Shown: positions 1 to 8,353 of the stretch, in pieces
How positions within the stretch are numbered: position 1 is the first letter of the stretch
Layout of the letters: every line of letters begins with the position of its first letter
Assembly (NCBI RefSeq): GCF_002155695.1
Contig: NZ_MUYJ01000003.1
Location: forward strand, 1-64,000
DNA length: 64,000 nucleotides
Direction of reading: 5' to 3'
From: Erythrobacter tepidarius
GTDB lineage: Bacteria; Pseudomonadota; Alphaproteobacteria; Sphingomonadales; Sphingomonadaceae
Position numbers and translations under genes: made by a program
Notes under the pieces: generated by a model
The model's database searches: none
Seen by the model: the letters and a program-made list of their open reading frames with translations, nothing else
What the model was told of the DNA's origin: nothing

Positions 1-755
1 AGGTCTGGCAGCCGCGCCCCGTCATGGGCGTTGGCCGCGCTGGCATCCCAGGTCCTGATCAGCCCATGCGCCCGGTCGATGCCGATGTGGTTCTTGTAGC
101 CGAACATCGGGATGGCAAGATCGACCGGCTTGAACGCCGCAGGATCAGCACCCTCCTTCACCTTCGCCTTGGAGTATTTGACCGTCCAGCGCGCATCGCG
201 GTCCTTCTGGCGGATCCTGGCGGGCTTCTCCTTCCAGCGCTCCGGGATCTTGCCCTCCTTTATCGCGGCCTTTTCCTCATCGCTATTGCGCTGCCTGGGC
301 GCCGGCACCACGGTCGCATCGATGATCTGCCCGCCCATCGCCAGATAGCCGCGATCGGTCAGCACGGCATCGAAGCGCGCAAAGAGCTTGTCGATCGCCT
401 TGGCCTTCACAAGCTGCTCACGAAACAGCCACACCGTGGTGGCATCAGGCACCTTGCCATCGAGCCCTAACCCCAGGAACCGCTGGAACGAGAGCCGGTC
501 CTTGATCTGGAACTCTGCCGCCTCGTCCGAGAGCGAGTAGAGCGCCTGCAGCACCAGGATCTTGAACATCATCACCGGATCGAACGGCGGCCGGCCGCCT
601 TTGCCACGATCGCTCCGCCTCAGCGCCACGATCAGCGGCCCGCGGAACACTTCAAAATCCACCACCCCCGCCAACCGCTCCAGCGGATCGCCCGCCGCGC
701 TCAACGCCGCATACCGATCCGACAAATCAAAGAAACCCGGCTGACCAACCATCAT
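1..755 (-). CDS. IS5-family transposase (3' end missing)
   Basis: Translating the minus strand from ATG at 755 gives an uninterrupted frame to base 1, about 251 residues. It begins MMVGQPGFFDLSDRYAAL and contains GRPPFDPVMMFKILVLQ, DEAAEFQIKDRLSFQRFLGL and the DDE-type segment GGQIIDATVVPAPRQR. This N-terminal layout is characteristic of IS5-type DDE transposases, which cut and join the element's ends. The segment near IPMFGYKNHIGID precedes the second catalytic region. GGAGG lies 3-7 bases upstream of the start (minus strand), and a second ATG follows immediately at 752. Nothing visible disrupts the frame, so the copy could be active, but its C-terminus cannot be checked. Confidence 0.85.
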   Translation of the reverse strand, partial: MMVGQPGFFDLSDRYAALSAAGDPLERLAGVVDFEVFRGPLIVALRRSDRGKGGRPPFDPVMMFKILVLQALYSLSDEAAEFQIKDRLSFQRFLGLGLDGKVPDATTVWLFREQLVKAKAIDKLFARFDAVLTDRGYLAMGGQIIDATVVPAPRQRNSDEEKAAIKEGKIPERWKEKPARIRQKDRDARWTVKYSKAKVKEGADPAAFKPVDLAIPMFGYKNHIGIDRAHGLIRTWDASAANAHDGARLPD

Positions 756-824
756 CGCCTCCGCTCATCGCAGCGCAGAGTGAATCAGATCAGCGCATCA
801 AAGGCGAGGGTTTTTCGAGGTGTC
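1..824 (-). mobile_element. IS5-family insertion sequence, partial (runs off the left edge)
   Basis: The transposase reading frame occupies almost all of this stretch on the minus strand and continues past base 1, so only the start-proximal end of the element is present. The outer end is not proven. The best candidate terminal sequence lies around 805-824 (gagggtttttcgaggtgtcc on the plus strand), just before base composition drops sharply. The opposite terminal repeat and the target-site duplication lie outside the window. Family assignment rests on the transposase; the exact boundary is inference. Confidence 0.6.
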
Positions 825-1541
825 CACATAGACCCTCGGTTTTATGTCCGAGATAGAATCGGGCAAAAAGATCGCGTCGCCTTGGTAAAAAGCTTCAAAG
901 GAGATGATCGTCTTAAGGGATTTGAGTTTTTCGGTTTCTCCGATTCATTCCTGTCCATACCAAGTTGCCTTGGCTTCCTGGCGAATGGTTTAGCGGTAAT
1001 CAGTGCTTCTTGCGACTTCATGCTTTTTCAGCAATTTGCGGATCGCCGTATCGAAATCACTTCAGGTAATGAAGAGCGGGAGCGTTATGATTTGAGTGAT
1101 CGCAAGCCGATCCCCATCAAATCGATGATGTCAAGCCCGCTAGTTTTGGGCCAGATTGTCCTTCCACGTGATGTTGGCTTGGAAGATTATCTGACGAGAT
1201 TGAACTTCGACAATGTCAAATCCCCGAACGGGAAAATAGCGTCGCAGCCCCTCTACGGTATTAACCCTAACATCATTGAGATGTCACACGATCCAACCAC
1301 AACGCCAGCGTTTTTCGGCAATATCGATGCAAACATCGCCAGTTTTTGTGCCAACCAAATTTACCTGCGAGATTTTATATTCGAGCAATTCGGAAATTAT
1401 AAATGGGAAATTGACACCAAGCCCGAAAGGCTGGCGCTTTGGCAGAGGATCGTTGCGAATGCCAAAAGCGAAAATGCATTCATGAGAATGCAGCTTGAAC
1501 AGGACTATTTCAGGGCGACTGGTCTTCGCGTAAGATTTTAG
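780..1541 (+). CDS. Hypothetical protein, probably 5'-truncated by the IS
   Basis: An open frame of 253 codons whose first ~15 codons lie in what looks like the end of the IS, so the natural start is probably lost. I recognise no family. It is soluble-looking, without signal peptide or clear membrane segment. It is rich in Phe, Asp, Asn and Ile, unlike its Ala/Arg-rich neighbours. The DNA from about 830 to 1540 is clearly more AT-rich than the rest of the window, which suggests horizontal origin or relaxed selection. It ends 8 bp from the convergent nitronate monooxygenase-like gene. No internal start with a convincing ribosome-binding site stands out. It may be a pseudogene remnant; expression is doubtful. 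Confidence 0.45.
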   Translation: MNQISASKARVFRGVHIDPRFYVRDRIGQKDRVALVKSFKGDDRLKGFEFFGFSDSFLSIPSCLGFLANGLAVISASCDFMLFQQFADRRIEITSGNEERERYDLSDRKPIPIKSMMSSPLVLGQIVLPRDVGLEDYLTRLNFDNVKSPNGKIASQPLYGINPNIIEMSHDPTTTPAFFGNIDANIASFCANQIYLRDFIFEQFGNYKWEIDTKPERLALWQRIVANAKSENAFMRMQLEQDYFRATGLRVRF

Positions 1542-1548
1542 GCGCCCC

Positions 1549-2952
1549 TCAATCGCCCGTCAGGATCCGGGCCACCAATTCGCGCACGGTGGGCGTGTAG
1601 CCATTGGAATAGAACGGATCGGTCTTGAACCGGTAGGCGGCGTGGCCAGCGAAGGCGAGGTTCCTGTGGGGATCGTCGCCATGGGCGATGTCCTGCAAGG
1701 TTTTCTGGATGCAGAAGCTGCGCGGGTCGGCGAGGCGTCCGGTGGTGTGGTCACCGTGATCCTTCCAGCTCGAGAACTGGCAATGCGACAGGCAGCCCAT
1801 GCAGTCCTGCTGGTCCTTGCGGATCGTATCGCGCGCCTCGGGCGTGACGAAGACGATCGTGTTGTCCGGCGTCTTGAGCGGCTCGGTATGTCCGGCGCGC
1901 ATCCACATTTCGGCCTTGGCCCTGTCCTCTGGAGTGACCCAGAAACTGCGCGCCTTGCCCTCATCGCCCAGCTGCACCGTGCCTTCCTGCTCGCCGCGCT
2001 TGAAAAACCGGATCTGGCGTTCCGAGCGATGCATCAGATCGTAGAGGAACGGTGTCTTGACCGCGCTCGAATAGAAGCCGGTGGGCGAAAACTTGTGCAG
2101 CAGCACGTCGCCCGGTTCGACGGTGCGCAGCATGTCTTTCCAGATTTGCGGGATCGGGCTTTCCTGGGTCAGCAGGGGACGCGTGCCGAACTGGAAGGCG
2201 ATGGTGCCAAGCTCGGGATTGTCGATCCAGTCGTTCCATTCGCGCAGATACCACACCCCGCCTGCCATCACGATCGGCACGGCATCGGGCACGCCCTCGG
2301 CGCGCATTGTGTCGCGCAGCGCCTTGACGCGGGGATAGGGCTCTTCGGGTTTGGTCGGGTCTTCGGCGTTGCTCAGGCCATTGTGACCGCCCGCCAGCCA
2401 CGGATCCTCATAGACCACCGCCGCCATCAGCGCGGCAACCTTGTGATAGCTGCGCTTCCACAGCGCGCGGAAGGCGCGGGCCGAGCTGACGATGGGAAGA
2501 TAATTGACGTTGAAGCGCGCCGCGATCTCCGCCAGCTTGTAGGGCATGCCCGCCCCGCAGGTGACGCCCGTCACCATGCCGCGGGTGCGTTCCAGCACGC
2601 CTTCGAGCACGGCCTGCGCCCCGCCCATTTCCCACAGCACATTAATGTTGATCGCGCCCTTGCCGCCCGCGATCTCGAAGGCCTTCTTCACCTGCGTGGT
2701 CGCACCTTCGATGGCGTAGCGGATCAGCTCCTGATGGCGCTCCTCGCGGGTGCGTCCATGATAGATCTGGGGGATGACATTGCCGTCGGCGTCATAGCTG
2801 TCGGCATTGACTGCGCTCACCGTGCCGATCCCGCCGGCCGCCGCCCATGCGCCCGAACTGGCATGATTGGTCGCCGAAACACCCTTGCCGCCTTCGACCA
2901 GCGGCCAGACCTCACGCCCGCCATAGACGATCGGGCTCAATCCCTTGAACAA
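1549..2952 (-). CDS. Nitronate monooxygenase-like FMN-dependent oxidoreductase
   Basis: 467 residues resembling the 2-nitropropane dioxygenase/nitronate monooxygenase family, FMN TIM-barrel enzymes that oxidise alkyl nitronates or related substrates. The N-terminal segment has the substrate-side signature GGKGVSATNHASSGAWAAAG. The glycine-rich flavin region includes GVTCGAGMPYKLAEIAARFN and PIVMAGGVW, and AFQFGTRPLLTQESP follows. An unusual C-terminal cysteine set (C384, C387, C391, C414) could bind metal or an Fe-S cluster. The start is TTG at 2952: AGGAG lies about 8 bases upstream and there is no in-frame ATG near the N-terminus. It stands alone. The real substrate is unknown; an enoyl reductase-like role is possible. 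Confidence 0.8.
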   Translation of the reverse strand: MFKGLSPIVYGGREVWPLVEGGKGVSATNHASSGAWAAAGGIGTVSAVNADSYDADGNVIPQIYHGRTREERHQELIRYAIEGATTQVKKAFEIAGGKGAININVLWEMGGAQAVLEGVLERTRGMVTGVTCGAGMPYKLAEIAARFNVNYLPIVSSARAFRALWKRSYHKVAALMAAVVYEDPWLAGGHNGLSNAEDPTKPEEPYPRVKALRDTMRAEGVPDAVPIVMAGGVWYLREWNDWIDNPELGTIAFQFGTRPLLTQESPIPQIWKDMLRTVEPGDVLLHKFSPTGFYSSAVKTPFLYDLMHRSERQIRFFKRGEQEGTVQLGDEGKARSFWVTPEDRAKAEMWMRAGHTEPLKTPDNTIVFVTPEARDTIRKDQQDCMGCLSHCQFSSWKDHGDHTTGRLADPRSFCIQKTLQDIAHGDDPHRNLAFAGHAAYRFKTDPFYSNGYTPTVRELVARILTGD

Positions 2953-3049
2953 TGAAAACTCCTCTTCGCGCCGTCCCTGTGGCGCGCATTACATGGTGGT
3001 GACATAGAGCCGCGCGGCGCGGCCTGCAACCGTGCCCCCGCGCTTGCCC

Positions 3050-3793
3050 CTAGCTGGCGTTGCAGGGCTTGATCGCGTGAGGTTCGGTGCGCTTGGCACC
3101 GCGCTGGAATCGGGCGAAATATCCCTTGATGTCGGGCCGCTCGATATACTCGACGAGGACATAGCCGACCGCCTCGAACTCGCAGAACAGCAGCCTGTGC
3201 GGCAGCCCATGCTGGCCGACTGGGCTTTCGCTTTCCACCACGATGATCTGCCCCTCGGCATTGAGCGCGGGCCACATCCGCCACAGGAAGGCGTAGGGAT
3301 CGGTCACTTCATGATACATGTGCACCATGAAGATGCGGTCGAAACTGTCGGGGGGCAGCTGCGGATCGGCCGGCTCGCCGAGTTTGATCGAGATGTTTTC
3401 GAGCCGTTCCCTTTCGACCCGGCGGCCGAGCCGCTCGAGCGCCTCGCGGCTGATGTCCTGCGCCAGCACCCTTCCATCGCTGCCCACGCGTTCGGCAAGT
3501 CGGACGGTGTAATAGCCCTCGCCCGCGCCGATGTCGGCAACGGTCATGCCCGTGCGGATATCGGCGAGATCCATCACGACCTGCGCCTCGTTGCGTTCGT
3601 CGCGCGTATCCTCGGTGGCGAACTGATTCGAGACGACCTTGGCCACCGGCCGGTCAGGCTTGGGGAATGCCTCGGCATCTTCCGGCAGTTCAGCGGTGAC
3701 CGGGATGATCGGGTCGCACCCGCCGAGCAGCGGGACAGCAAGACAGAGCAACATGGCCGCAAGCCGCGGACAAGACCGGTCGTTTCGGAGCAT
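3050..3793 (-). CDS. SAM-dependent methyltransferase with lipoprotein signal
   Basis: A class I methyltransferase fold: motif I is VADIGAGEGYYTVRLA, followed by DISREALERL and the region SFDRIFMVHMYHEV. I place the start at ATG 3793 rather than farther upstream because this gives a clean lipoprotein signal peptide: a basic N-terminus (MLRNDRSCPR), a hydrophobic core and the lipobox LLGGC. The product would be 247 residues. An exported methyltransferase is odd because SAM is cytoplasmic; similar signal-bearing methyltransferase-domain proteins occur in proteobacteria without known function. It follows prfB on the same strand after 182 bp. The substrate is unknown. Confidence 0.75.
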   Translation of the reverse strand: MLRNDRSCPRLAAMLLCLAVPLLGGCDPIIPVTAELPEDAEAFPKPDRPVAKVVSNQFATEDTRDERNEAQVVMDLADIRTGMTVADIGAGEGYYTVRLAERVGSDGRVLAQDISREALERLGRRVERERLENISIKLGEPADPQLPPDSFDRIFMVHMYHEVTDPYAFLWRMWPALNAEGQIIVVESESPVGQHGLPHRLLFCEFEAVGYVLVEYIERPDIKGYFARFQRGAKRTEPHAIKPCNAS

Positions 3794-3975
3794 CACTGCG
3801 CGCCTTAGCGTGTCGTCCGGATCGATGCAAAAGCCAATCCACGCCAGTCCATGCCGCGGGCGCGATGCTATCGACCCGACCGCAGCGGCGGCAATCAGTC
3901 CGGCATCGACGCCCATGCGACTAACGAGATGTCCCGATCCGGCAGAGCAGGGGCGGCAGGAGGCGCCGGTGGTGC

Positions 3976-5103
3976 CTATTCGACGTCCTCGATTTCGACC
4001 TTCTCGCCCGTCACCCGCTGGGCGAGCGCGGCGGAAATGAACGGATCGATCGCCCCGTCAAGCACCGCGTCGGGCGAGGTCGAGACCACACCGGTCCGCA
4101 AGTCCTTGACCATCTGGTAGGGCTGCAACACGTAGGAACGGATCTGGTGGCCCCAGCCAATGTCGCTTTTGGCCGAATGCTCGGCGCTGGCGGCTGCCTC
4201 GCGGGCGCGCATTTCTGCCTCGTAGAGCCGGGCCTTCAGCATGTTCATCGCGATTTCGCGGTTCTTGTGCTGGCTGCGATCCTGCTGGCTCGCCACCACG
4301 ATCCCGGTCGGCTGGTGGGTGATGCGCACGGCCGAATCAGTGGTGTTGACGTGCTGACCGCCCGCGCCCGATGCCCGATAGGTGTCGATCTTGAGGTCGG
4401 CCGGGTTGATCTCGATCTCGAAGCTGTCGTCGATCACCGGATAGACCCACACGCTCGAAAAGCTCGTGTGGCGGCGGGCGGAGCTGTCGTAGGGGCTGAT
4501 GCGGACCAGGCGATGGACCCCGCTTTCAGTCTTGGCATAGCCATAGGCATTCTCGCCCCTAATCAGCAGCGTGGCGGACTTGATGCCCGCCTGTTCGCCC
4601 GCCTGATATTCGACCGTTTCGACCTTGAACCCGCGCCGCTCGGCCCAGCGTGCATACATGCGCAGCAGCATCTCGGCCCAGTCCTGGCTTTCGGTGCCGC
4701 CCGCGCCGGCGTGGATTTCGAGATAGGTGTCGTTGCCATCCGCCTCACCCGACAGCAGCGCCTGCACCTTGTCGGCATCGGCACGCTCGGCCAGCGCGGC
4801 GAGCGTGGCGAGACCCTCATCGACGATCGCCTCCTCGCCCTCGGCCTCGCCCATTTCGATGAACTCGATCGCATCGCGCATCTCGGCCGAGATCTCGTTG
4901 ACGGTGTTCACCGCGCTTTGGAGCGTCTTCTGCTCGCGGCTGATGGCCTGGGCCTGCTTGGGATTGTCCCAGAGGTTCGGGTCCTGCACCCGGGCGTTCA
5001 ATTCATCGAGGCGCCGCAGCGCACGGTCCCAGTCGAGCGACTGGCGCACCAGCGCCAGCGCTGCTTCGATCCGGTTGATATAGGATTGGGCCTCGGCCCG
5101 CAT
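3976..5103 (-). CDS. prfB: Peptide chain release factor 2
   Basis: RF2 terminates translation at UGA and UAA. The 375-residue protein shows the N-terminal helical domain and the peptidyl-transferase GGQ loop in SGAGGQHVNTTDSAVRIT. The stop-codon reading loop is SPYDSSARRHTSF, with Tyr where E. coli has SPF. The C-terminal part includes KSDIGWGHQIRSYVLQPYQ. The frame is continuous from ATG 5103, so there is no sign of the in-frame UGA and programmed +1 frameshift that controls prfB in E. coli and many other bacteria. The length matches full-size RF2. It begins a minus-strand stretch downstream of the peroxiredoxin gene. Confidence 0.97.
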   Translation of the reverse strand: MRAEAQSYINRIEAALALVRQSLDWDRALRRLDELNARVQDPNLWDNPKQAQAISREQKTLQSAVNTVNEISAEMRDAIEFIEMGEAEGEEAIVDEGLATLAALAERADADKVQALLSGEADGNDTYLEIHAGAGGTESQDWAEMLLRMYARWAERRGFKVETVEYQAGEQAGIKSATLLIRGENAYGYAKTESGVHRLVRISPYDSSARRHTSFSSVWVYPVIDDSFEIEINPADLKIDTYRASGAGGQHVNTTDSAVRITHQPTGIVVASQQDRSQHKNREIAMNMLKARLYEAEMRAREAAASAEHSAKSDIGWGHQIRSYVLQPYQMVKDLRTGVVSTSPDAVLDGAIDPFISAALAQRVTGEKVEIEDVE

Positions 5104-5192
5104 GGTCTGTCCTTCACAAGACGCGAAAAAATCCGGCCCCGCTTAGCCGTGCCTGCGCGATTGTAAAGCGGCGCGCGCGTGCGCCCCTTCGG

Positions 5193-5726
5193 CTATTTCC
5201 TGAGAGCCCGCACCGCTGCAAGCGTCTTTTCGACATGACCGCGGTAATCGGGATTGGAATAGACCGCGACGATCCGCCCGTCAGGAGCAATGACGTAGGA
5301 GGTGCGGGTGGCAAGGCCGGAATTGCCCATCGCCACATCATAGCCCTTGATCACCCCCGGCTCGGCCACACCGACCGGGAAGGCATCGCGACATTCCTCG
5401 CGGCTGAAGCGCTTGAGCGTCTCGATGTCGTCGTTCGACATGCCGATCACGCTGGCGCCTGCGGCCTTGAACTTGGGCATGGCCTCGGCAAAGGCATTGG
5501 CCTCGAGCGTGCAGCCGCTGGTGAAGGCCTTGGGGTAGAAATAGAGCACCACCGGCCCCTTCGCGAGCGCGGCGGAAAGCGAGAAACCGAATTGCTTGCC
5601 GGCAAGCGCGGCGCGCGTGGTGAAGGCTGGGGCCTTCTGCCCGACTGGCAGCTCGGCCGAGGCCGCGGTGACGAACCCGGCGCTGGCAAACGCCGCGGCG
5701 GCGAGAATAAGAAGCTTTCTGGTCAT
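5193..5726 (-). CDS. Exported peroxiredoxin (AhpC/TSA, BCP-like)
   Basis: A thiol peroxidase that reduces hydroperoxides. The start is placed at ATG 5726 because it yields a signal peptide (MTRKLLILAAAAFASAGFVT, then AASAELP), predicting periplasmic location. The peroxidatic cysteine lies in YPKAFTSGCTLEANAF, which fits the peroxiredoxin PxxxT/SxxC pattern. A second cysteine in SREECRDAFPV may be the resolving residue. The mature protein is about 150 residues, typical of the BCP/PrxQ group. The upstream part of the longer frame (to 5780) overlaps the PBP1A stop and adds no conserved sequence. The reductant is not encoded nearby. Confidence 0.87.
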   Translation of the reverse strand: MTRKLLILAAAAFASAGFVTAASAELPVGQKAPAFTTRAALAGKQFGFSLSAALAKGPVVLYFYPKAFTSGCTLEANAFAEAMPKFKAAGASVIGMSNDDIETLKRFSREECRDAFPVGVAEPGVIKGYDVAMGNSGLATRTSYVIAPDGRIVAVYSNPDYRGHVEKTLAAVRALRK

Positions 5727-5776
5727 GGCAGTCCAACCTTCAAGGTAAAGCACGGTTCCCCCGTGCACGGTGCGGG

Positions 5777-8299
5777 TCAATAGACCCCGCCCTGTTCCTC
5801 GACGAAATCGGCCGGCTGATCGGGATTGTCCTCCACCACCGCGCTATCGGCGTTCTGACGCCCGGCGCGGATCAGCGCGAGGATTTCGTTGCGGCGCGCG
5901 GCGATCTCGTCCTGACGGGTGTAACGCTCGGGCTCGGTATCGGGCTTGAAGGCTTCCCAGATGATCGCCGACTTGGGATCGTCGGTGGGCCAGCCATCGA
6001 ACACGCGCTTGCCGGTGCGCCGGTCAACCCGCACCATCCGCACGCCCTGCGGCGCGACCGGCGGAAGATCCGACCACTTCTTCCGGGTCTTCTCGATCAG
6101 GCTCTTGATGATCGGCGCGGAGATGGTGCCGCCATAGGCATAGCCGCCCATGTTGCGCGGCTTGTCGAAACCTACGTAAGCCCCGGCCACAATCTGCTGG
6201 GTGCCGCCGATGAACCACACGTCCTTCGGGCCGGTGGTGGTGCCGGTCTTGCCGAACAGCGGCAGGCCGAGCGGGTTCAGCACGGTCGCCGTGCCGCGGC
6301 TGACCGCGCCGCGGAGCATGTGCATCACCTGAAATGCAGTGCGCGGGTCCATTGCCTGCGCGCCCTTGATCCCGAAGCGCGGCATAGGCTTGCCGTCCCA
6401 CTTGGGCATGTTGCAGCCCCGGCAGTCGCGGGTATCGGCGCGCCACAGCACCTTGCCGCGGCGATCCTGCACATAGTCGATCACGGTGGGCGGATTGAGC
6501 CGGCCGTGATTGGCCAGCGCGGCATAGGCGGCGACCATCTTCGAGAGCGTGGTCTCGCCAGCCCCCAGCGCGGTCGAGGGATAGGGTTCGAACTTGCCGA
6601 TCCCGAGCTTCTCCACGGTTTTGACGACGTTGGACATCCCGGCCGTCATGCCGATCTGCACCGTCATGATGTTCTGCGACTGTTCAAGCCCGTAGCGCAG
6701 CGGATATTGCCCCGCGCGCCCGCCGCGGATGCATTTCTCGCCGAGGTTTGCGCCCTGATAGTAGCAGAAGCGCGAATTATCGATCTGGGTCGAAGGCGTC
6801 ATCCCATGGTCCAGCCCGGTGGCATAGACGAAGGGCTTGATGGTCGATCCCGGCTGGCGCATCGCCTGCGTGGCGCGGTTGAAGTCCGACAGGCGGTGAT
6901 CGAAGCCGCCCTGCATGGCCAGCACCCGGCCATATTGCGCATTCTCGACGATCAGCGCGCCCTGCGCTTCGGGGATCGTGCGCACCTGCCAAACATTGCC
7001 CGAGGGGCTGGCGGCGATCACGTCACCGGCCTTGAGCCGGTCGGGCAGGCCCGTCAAGGGCGCTTCGCTGCCGTCGGCAAAGCCAATCCGTGCCGAGGCC
7101 TGATTGCGGCTGGTGACCACGCCGACTTTCCAATTGCGGTAGCTGATGCCGAGCGGTGAGCTTTGCAGTTGGCTCGCCCAGTTTCCCTTGGAGACATCGA
7201 TTCGCGCCAATGGCCCGGTCCACCCGCGCCCGCCGTGGTAGCGCAGCAGGCCCTCGCGCAGCGCATCGCGCGCCGCGATCTGCATTTCCGGATCGAGCGA
7301 GGTGCGCACCCACAGGCCGCCAGCATAGACCGAATTCGGTCCATCCTCGGCGGTTTCGCCGAAACGCTCGATCAGCTCGCGTCGCACTTCCTCGAGGAAG
7401 TAGCCGGCATCGACGCTGCGCTCGCGCCGCTGGGCGACCAGACCGAGCGGCTTTGCTGCGGCCTCACGGCGCTGCGATGCGGTTATGAAGCCGTTGGCCT
7501 CCATCTGAGCGAGCACGAAATTGCGCCGGGCGAGCGCCGCCCGTTCCTGCCCCTTGCGGCCATAGCGTTCGGGCGCCTTGGGCAGGATGGCAAGGAAGGC
7601 CATCTCGTGCAGTTCAAGATCGTGGACGTCCTTGTCGAAATAGGCGCGTGCCGCGGCCTGCACCCCGAAGGAGCGCCGCCCGAGCGGGATTTCATTGAGA
7701 TAGAGCTCAAGTATTTCCTGTTTGGTGAGCACCTGCTCGATGCGTCCGGCAAGGATCATTTCCTTGAGTTTGCGGGTGATCGAATATTCGTCGCCCAGCA
7801 ACAGGTTCTTGGCGACCTGCTGGGTGATGGTCGAACCGCCCACCGCACGCTCACCCGAGCCGAGCTTGCTGGCATAGTCGAGCACGGCATTGGCGGTGCC
7901 GAGGAAATCGATCCCCCCATGGCTGAAGAAGGTTTTGTCCTCGGCCGCCAGAAAGGCCTCGATCAGCTTCGGCGGAAAATCGGCATATTGCAGCTGCACC
8001 CGCCGTTCGCGCGCATAGGAATGGACGATCTCGCCGTCATAGCCCCGCACCACTGTGGGCAGCGGGGTTTCATAGGTAAGTAGCGCTTCGGCCTCGGGCA
8101 GATCCCTAGCAAGCCACACGAACAGCGCGATCCACAGCAGCAGGCCGAAACCCGCCAGGCTGGCGATGATGCGGAACAGCCGGCTTTCCCGCCACTTGGC
8201 GCCGAACCATGCAAGCGCGCCGCCGACATCGCGGTTGATGCGATAGCGCAGGTAGGCCCAGGTCGATTGCGGGCTGGAGGCAGCGGTCGGCTCGGTCAT
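5777..8299 (-). CDS. mrcA: Penicillin-binding protein 1A (bifunctional peptidoglycan synthase)
   Basis: A class A PBP that polymerises glycan strands and crosslinks stem peptides at the inner membrane. One membrane anchor lies near residues 43-62. The GT51 glycosyltransferase motifs are EDKTFFSHGGID and GGSTITQQVAKNLLLG. The transpeptidase motifs are RQPGSTIKPF (SxxK with the active Ser) and FGKTGTTTGPKD (KTG). The product is 840 residues from ATG 8299, the start that best precedes the cytoplasmic tail; an ATG 24 bases upstream is also open. The gene follows the amidase by 54 bp on the same strand, which fits joint wall synthesis and remodelling. I saw no missing catalytic residue. Confidence 0.95.
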   Translation of the reverse strand: MTEPTAASSPQSTWAYLRYRINRDVGGALAWFGAKWRESRLFRIIASLAGFGLLLWIALFVWLARDLPEAEALLTYETPLPTVVRGYDGEIVHSYARERRVQLQYADFPPKLIEAFLAAEDKTFFSHGGIDFLGTANAVLDYASKLGSGERAVGGSTITQQVAKNLLLGDEYSITRKLKEMILAGRIEQVLTKQEILELYLNEIPLGRRSFGVQAAARAYFDKDVHDLELHEMAFLAILPKAPERYGRKGQERAALARRNFVLAQMEANGFITASQRREAAAKPLGLVAQRRERSVDAGYFLEEVRRELIERFGETAEDGPNSVYAGGLWVRTSLDPEMQIAARDALREGLLRYHGGRGWTGPLARIDVSKGNWASQLQSSPLGISYRNWKVGVVTSRNQASARIGFADGSEAPLTGLPDRLKAGDVIAASPSGNVWQVRTIPEAQGALIVENAQYGRVLAMQGGFDHRLSDFNRATQAMRQPGSTIKPFVYATGLDHGMTPSTQIDNSRFCYYQGANLGEKCIRGGRAGQYPLRYGLEQSQNIMTVQIGMTAGMSNVVKTVEKLGIGKFEPYPSTALGAGETTLSKMVAAYAALANHGRLNPPTVIDYVQDRRGKVLWRADTRDCRGCNMPKWDGKPMPRFGIKGAQAMDPRTAFQVMHMLRGAVSRGTATVLNPLGLPLFGKTGTTTGPKDVWFIGGTQQIVAGAYVGFDKPRNMGGYAYGGTISAPIIKSLIEKTRKKWSDLPPVAPQGVRMVRVDRRTGKRVFDGWPTDDPKSAIIWEAFKPDTEPERYTRQDEIAARRNEILALIRAGRQNADSAVVEDNPDQPADFVEEQGGVY

Positions 8300-8353
8300 C
8301 GGCGGGGCGCAACTAGCACGCACGCCGCGCCCAAGGCTAGCGGCTTTCGGCCC

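Noticed and set aside
3794-3916. N-terminal extension of the lipoprotein methyltransferase from ATG 3916
   Set aside because: The 41-residue extension would bury the lipobox; ATG 3793 gives a clean signal peptide.
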